From Anaerobacillus sp. (GTDB lineage: Bacteria > Bacillota > Bacilli > Bacillales_H > Anaerobacillaceae), in the NCBI GenBank assembly GCA_007120055.1, contig SKOL01000412.1, positions 1-6,410 on the forward strand: a stretch of 6,410 nt of DNA, read 5' to 3'. Below are positions 5,458-6,410 of this stretch, piece after piece. The translations under genes and the position numbers were made by a program. Within the stretch, counting starts at the first letter, position 1, and the number at the start of each line of letters is the position of its first letter. A model generated the notes under the pieces. The model was not told where the DNA came from. It was given only the letters and a program-made list of their open reading frames with translations, and ran no database searches.

Positions 5458-6060
5458 ATGGAAGGAATTTATTTTTATTGGTTCATATGGATTGCTTGGA
5501 TTTATACGACGTTTATGATGGATAAAACAAGAACGAGATTAATCGTTGCGCTAGTTTTATTATTTTCAATTATTTTATCAAATAAAGAAATCCCACTATT
5601 TTCGTTAACAGTAAATGCTACAATCTTATTTTATTTATTAGCAAGTTATTTCATAGTTTCACAAAAGAAATGGCGTAAAATTATATATTATGTATGTGTT
5701 AGTTTAATATTAACAAGTTCTTACGTTACTTTTAAACTTTTTCAAATATTTGATCCTGTCTGGGTAATGTTTCATCCAACGTTTAAGTTATCTTTGATAT
5801 TATTATTATTGACATTAACTTTAGTGAAAGAACAGATGCTTAGAGTTGCCCTAGTTGTAATAACGGTTACTCAAGGAGAAATCATTTATACACTATTTTT
5901 AAATAGTTTAGTTACCGATTTTGGGATAGGAAAATTAGAAAGTTTAGATATAATTGCAATAACAGTTGGTTTTACTTACATATGGTATTCATTCGAAAAC
6001 TTTGTAAAGTGGCTCGATTTATTTGTAAAGCAAAAATTGTCTACCGGTACAGTAAAATAG
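5458..6060 (+). CDS. yphA: Integral membrane protein YphA
   Basis: This 200-residue protein is hydrophobic almost throughout, with about seven membrane segments near residues 3-20, 27-45, 52-67, 74-92, 108-122, 128-150 and 165-185. The start MEGIYFYWFIWIAWIYTTF, the central FDPVW and the length match YphA of B. subtilis (about 199 residues). YphA is a membrane protein of unknown function found in spore-formers beside ypzI and upstream of the seaA (yphB)-der region. No catalytic motif, metal site or transporter signature is evident. Start choice rests on GGAGGAGA eight bases upstream and on homology at MEGI. It is transcribed away from ypzI and followed after 16 bases by repeat R2, whose hairpin may end the transcript. 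Codon use is very AT-rich, as expected for a leucine- and isoleucine-rich membrane protein. Confidence 0.88.
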   Translation: MEGIYFYWFIWIAWIYTTFMMDKTRTRLIVALVLLFSIILSNKEIPLFSLTVNATILFYLLASYFIVSQKKWRKIIYYVCVSLILTSSYVTFKLFQIFDPVWVMFHPTFKLSLILLLLTLTLVKEQMLRVALVVITVTQGEIIYTLFLNSLVTDFGIGKLESLDIIAITVGFTYIWYSFENFVKWLDLFVKQKLSTGTVK

Positions 6061-6076
6061 ACAAACTTGGAAAGGT

Positions 6077-6198
6077 GTCTAGCTCCAGGCACCATCGGCT
6101 CGACCGCTTCATACCTTCCCTTACGGTCTAAAACCTGACCTCTACAGGAAGGTCTTCCACCGGTTTTCGCCGATAGGCATGCGCCTTGCGCTTTTCTT
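6077..6198. repeat. Dispersed palindromic repeat family R, copy R2
   Basis: The element starts GTCTAGCTCCAGGCACC and ends GCGCCTTGCGCTTTTCTT. ATCGGC 6094-6099 pairs with GCCGAT 6169-6174, exactly as in R1. The centre is a different nested hairpin: AAAACC 6130-6135 with GGTTTT 6162-6167 and GACCT 6137-6141 with AGGTC 6150-6154. The outer arms are conserved while the loop region varies. Lying just after the yphA stop, it may serve as the yphA terminator. Confidence 0.8.
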
Positions 6199-6317
6199 GT
6201 CTAGCTTCAGCGCCTACGAGCTCGGTCACTTCAGTCCTTTTCGGAAGCCAAAAAGCGGCTTCTGTCAAAGGCCTTCCAGTTCCTTTCGCTCGTGACCAAG
6301 GCGCTTGCGCTTTTCTT
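6199..6317. repeat. Dispersed palindromic repeat family R, copy R3
   Basis: This copy directly abuts R2 with no bases between. It starts GTCTAGCTTCAGCGCC and ends AAGGCGCTTGCGCTTTTCTT. AGCGCCT 6209-6215 pairs with AGGCGCT 6299-6305, GGTCAC 6224-6229 with GTGACC 6292-6297, and GAAGCC 6244-6249 with GGCTTC 6257-6262. The inner arms differ from those of R1 and R2, but pairing is retained with compensating changes. Together with R2 it fills the gap between yphA and the edge promoter. Confidence 0.8.
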
Positions 6318-6324
6318 AATAATG

Positions 6325-6354
6325 TTGTCTATTTATAGTGTTTTTTGGTAAAAT
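6325..6354 (+). promoter_or_regulatory. Sigma-A promoter reading off the right edge
   Basis: TTGTCT (6325-6330) and TAAAAT (6349-6354) are 18 bases apart, with a TG extension before the -10 (TGGTAAAAT). It starts a few bases after the end of R3, and transcription should begin near 6361. The driven gene lies outside the window. In B. subtilis the genes after yphA are seaA (yphB) and der, but the sequence here does not show which is present. Confidence 0.55.
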
Positions 6355-6410
6355 GGATAAGCTAAGATTTAGAGGAAACTTGTGGGTGCCCCAAAAACAA
6401 AAGTGTCAGA
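6355..6410 (+). other. Leader or partial element cut by the window edge
   Basis: The sequence contains AGAGGA (6371-6376) followed by TTG at 6380, open to the edge (MWVPQKQKCQ). Ten codons with three-base Shine-Dalgarno spacing is too little to call a gene. It also contains GGGTGCC (6384-6390) and GTGTCAGA (6403-6410), which resemble arms of GGTGTCAGGCACC-type palindromes common in Bacillaceae, so this may be the left part of another repeat. Confidence 0.25.

Noticed and set aside
6380..6410. Start of a gene at TTG 6380
   Set aside because: Only ten codons are visible, the Shine-Dalgarno spacing is too short and the peptide matches nothing I recognise.

Overview
The window looks like chromosomal DNA of a low-GC, endospore-forming member of the Bacillaceae. 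The evidence is AT-rich coding sequence, strong Shine-Dalgarno sequences, TTG start codons, and a gene set and order matching the Bacillus subtilis ypfA-ypfB-cmk-ypfD ... ypzI-yphA neighbourhood. It is mostly a conserved core region rather than an accessory island. I found no tRNA, rRNA, CRISPR array, prophage or intact transposase gene.

Layout. Positions 1-300 hold no supported gene. They contain two tandem, degenerate copies of a repeat (14-76 and 140-203), a long imperfect stem-loop (52-132) that could end an upstream transcript, and a perfect 12-base palindrome (196-207). Next come ypfA/motI (301-969, a c-di-GMP-binding PilZ protein) and the small membrane protein ypfB (1032-1223). A tight four-gene run follows: cmk (1375-2037), plsC (2034-2630, overlapping cmk), ypfD (2662-3810, four S1 domains) and fni (3823-4884, type 2 isopentenyl-diphosphate isomerase), closed by a strong intrinsic terminator (4887-4921). 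Beyond it lie a palindromic repeat (R1, 4956-5083), a 43-codon minus-strand gene recognisable as ypzI (5114-5245), a divergent intergenic region with a third copy of the first repeat family (5308-5343), and yphA (5458-6060, integral membrane protein). Two more palindromic repeats sit head to tail (R2 6077-6198, R3 6199-6317). A good sigma-A-type promoter (6325-6354) then reads off the right edge.

How the genes fit together. The cmk-plsC-ypfD-fni group is very probably one transcription unit joining CMP/dCMP phosphorylation, phosphatidic acid synthesis, an S1-type RNA-binding protein and isoprenoid precursor supply. CMP kinase feeds the CTP pool used for CDP-diacylglycerol made from PlsC's product, so the first two genes belong together metabolically. 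YpfA acts separately, as a c-di-GMP receptor that restrains flagellar motors in B. subtilis.

The least ordinary content is non-coding: two unrelated families of dispersed repeats, three copies each, filling nearly all the larger intergenic spaces, plus the small ypzI gene hidden on the strand opposite a longer spurious ORF. I saw no convincing new enzymatic or defence system. The repeat families are the best candidates for something poorly described.
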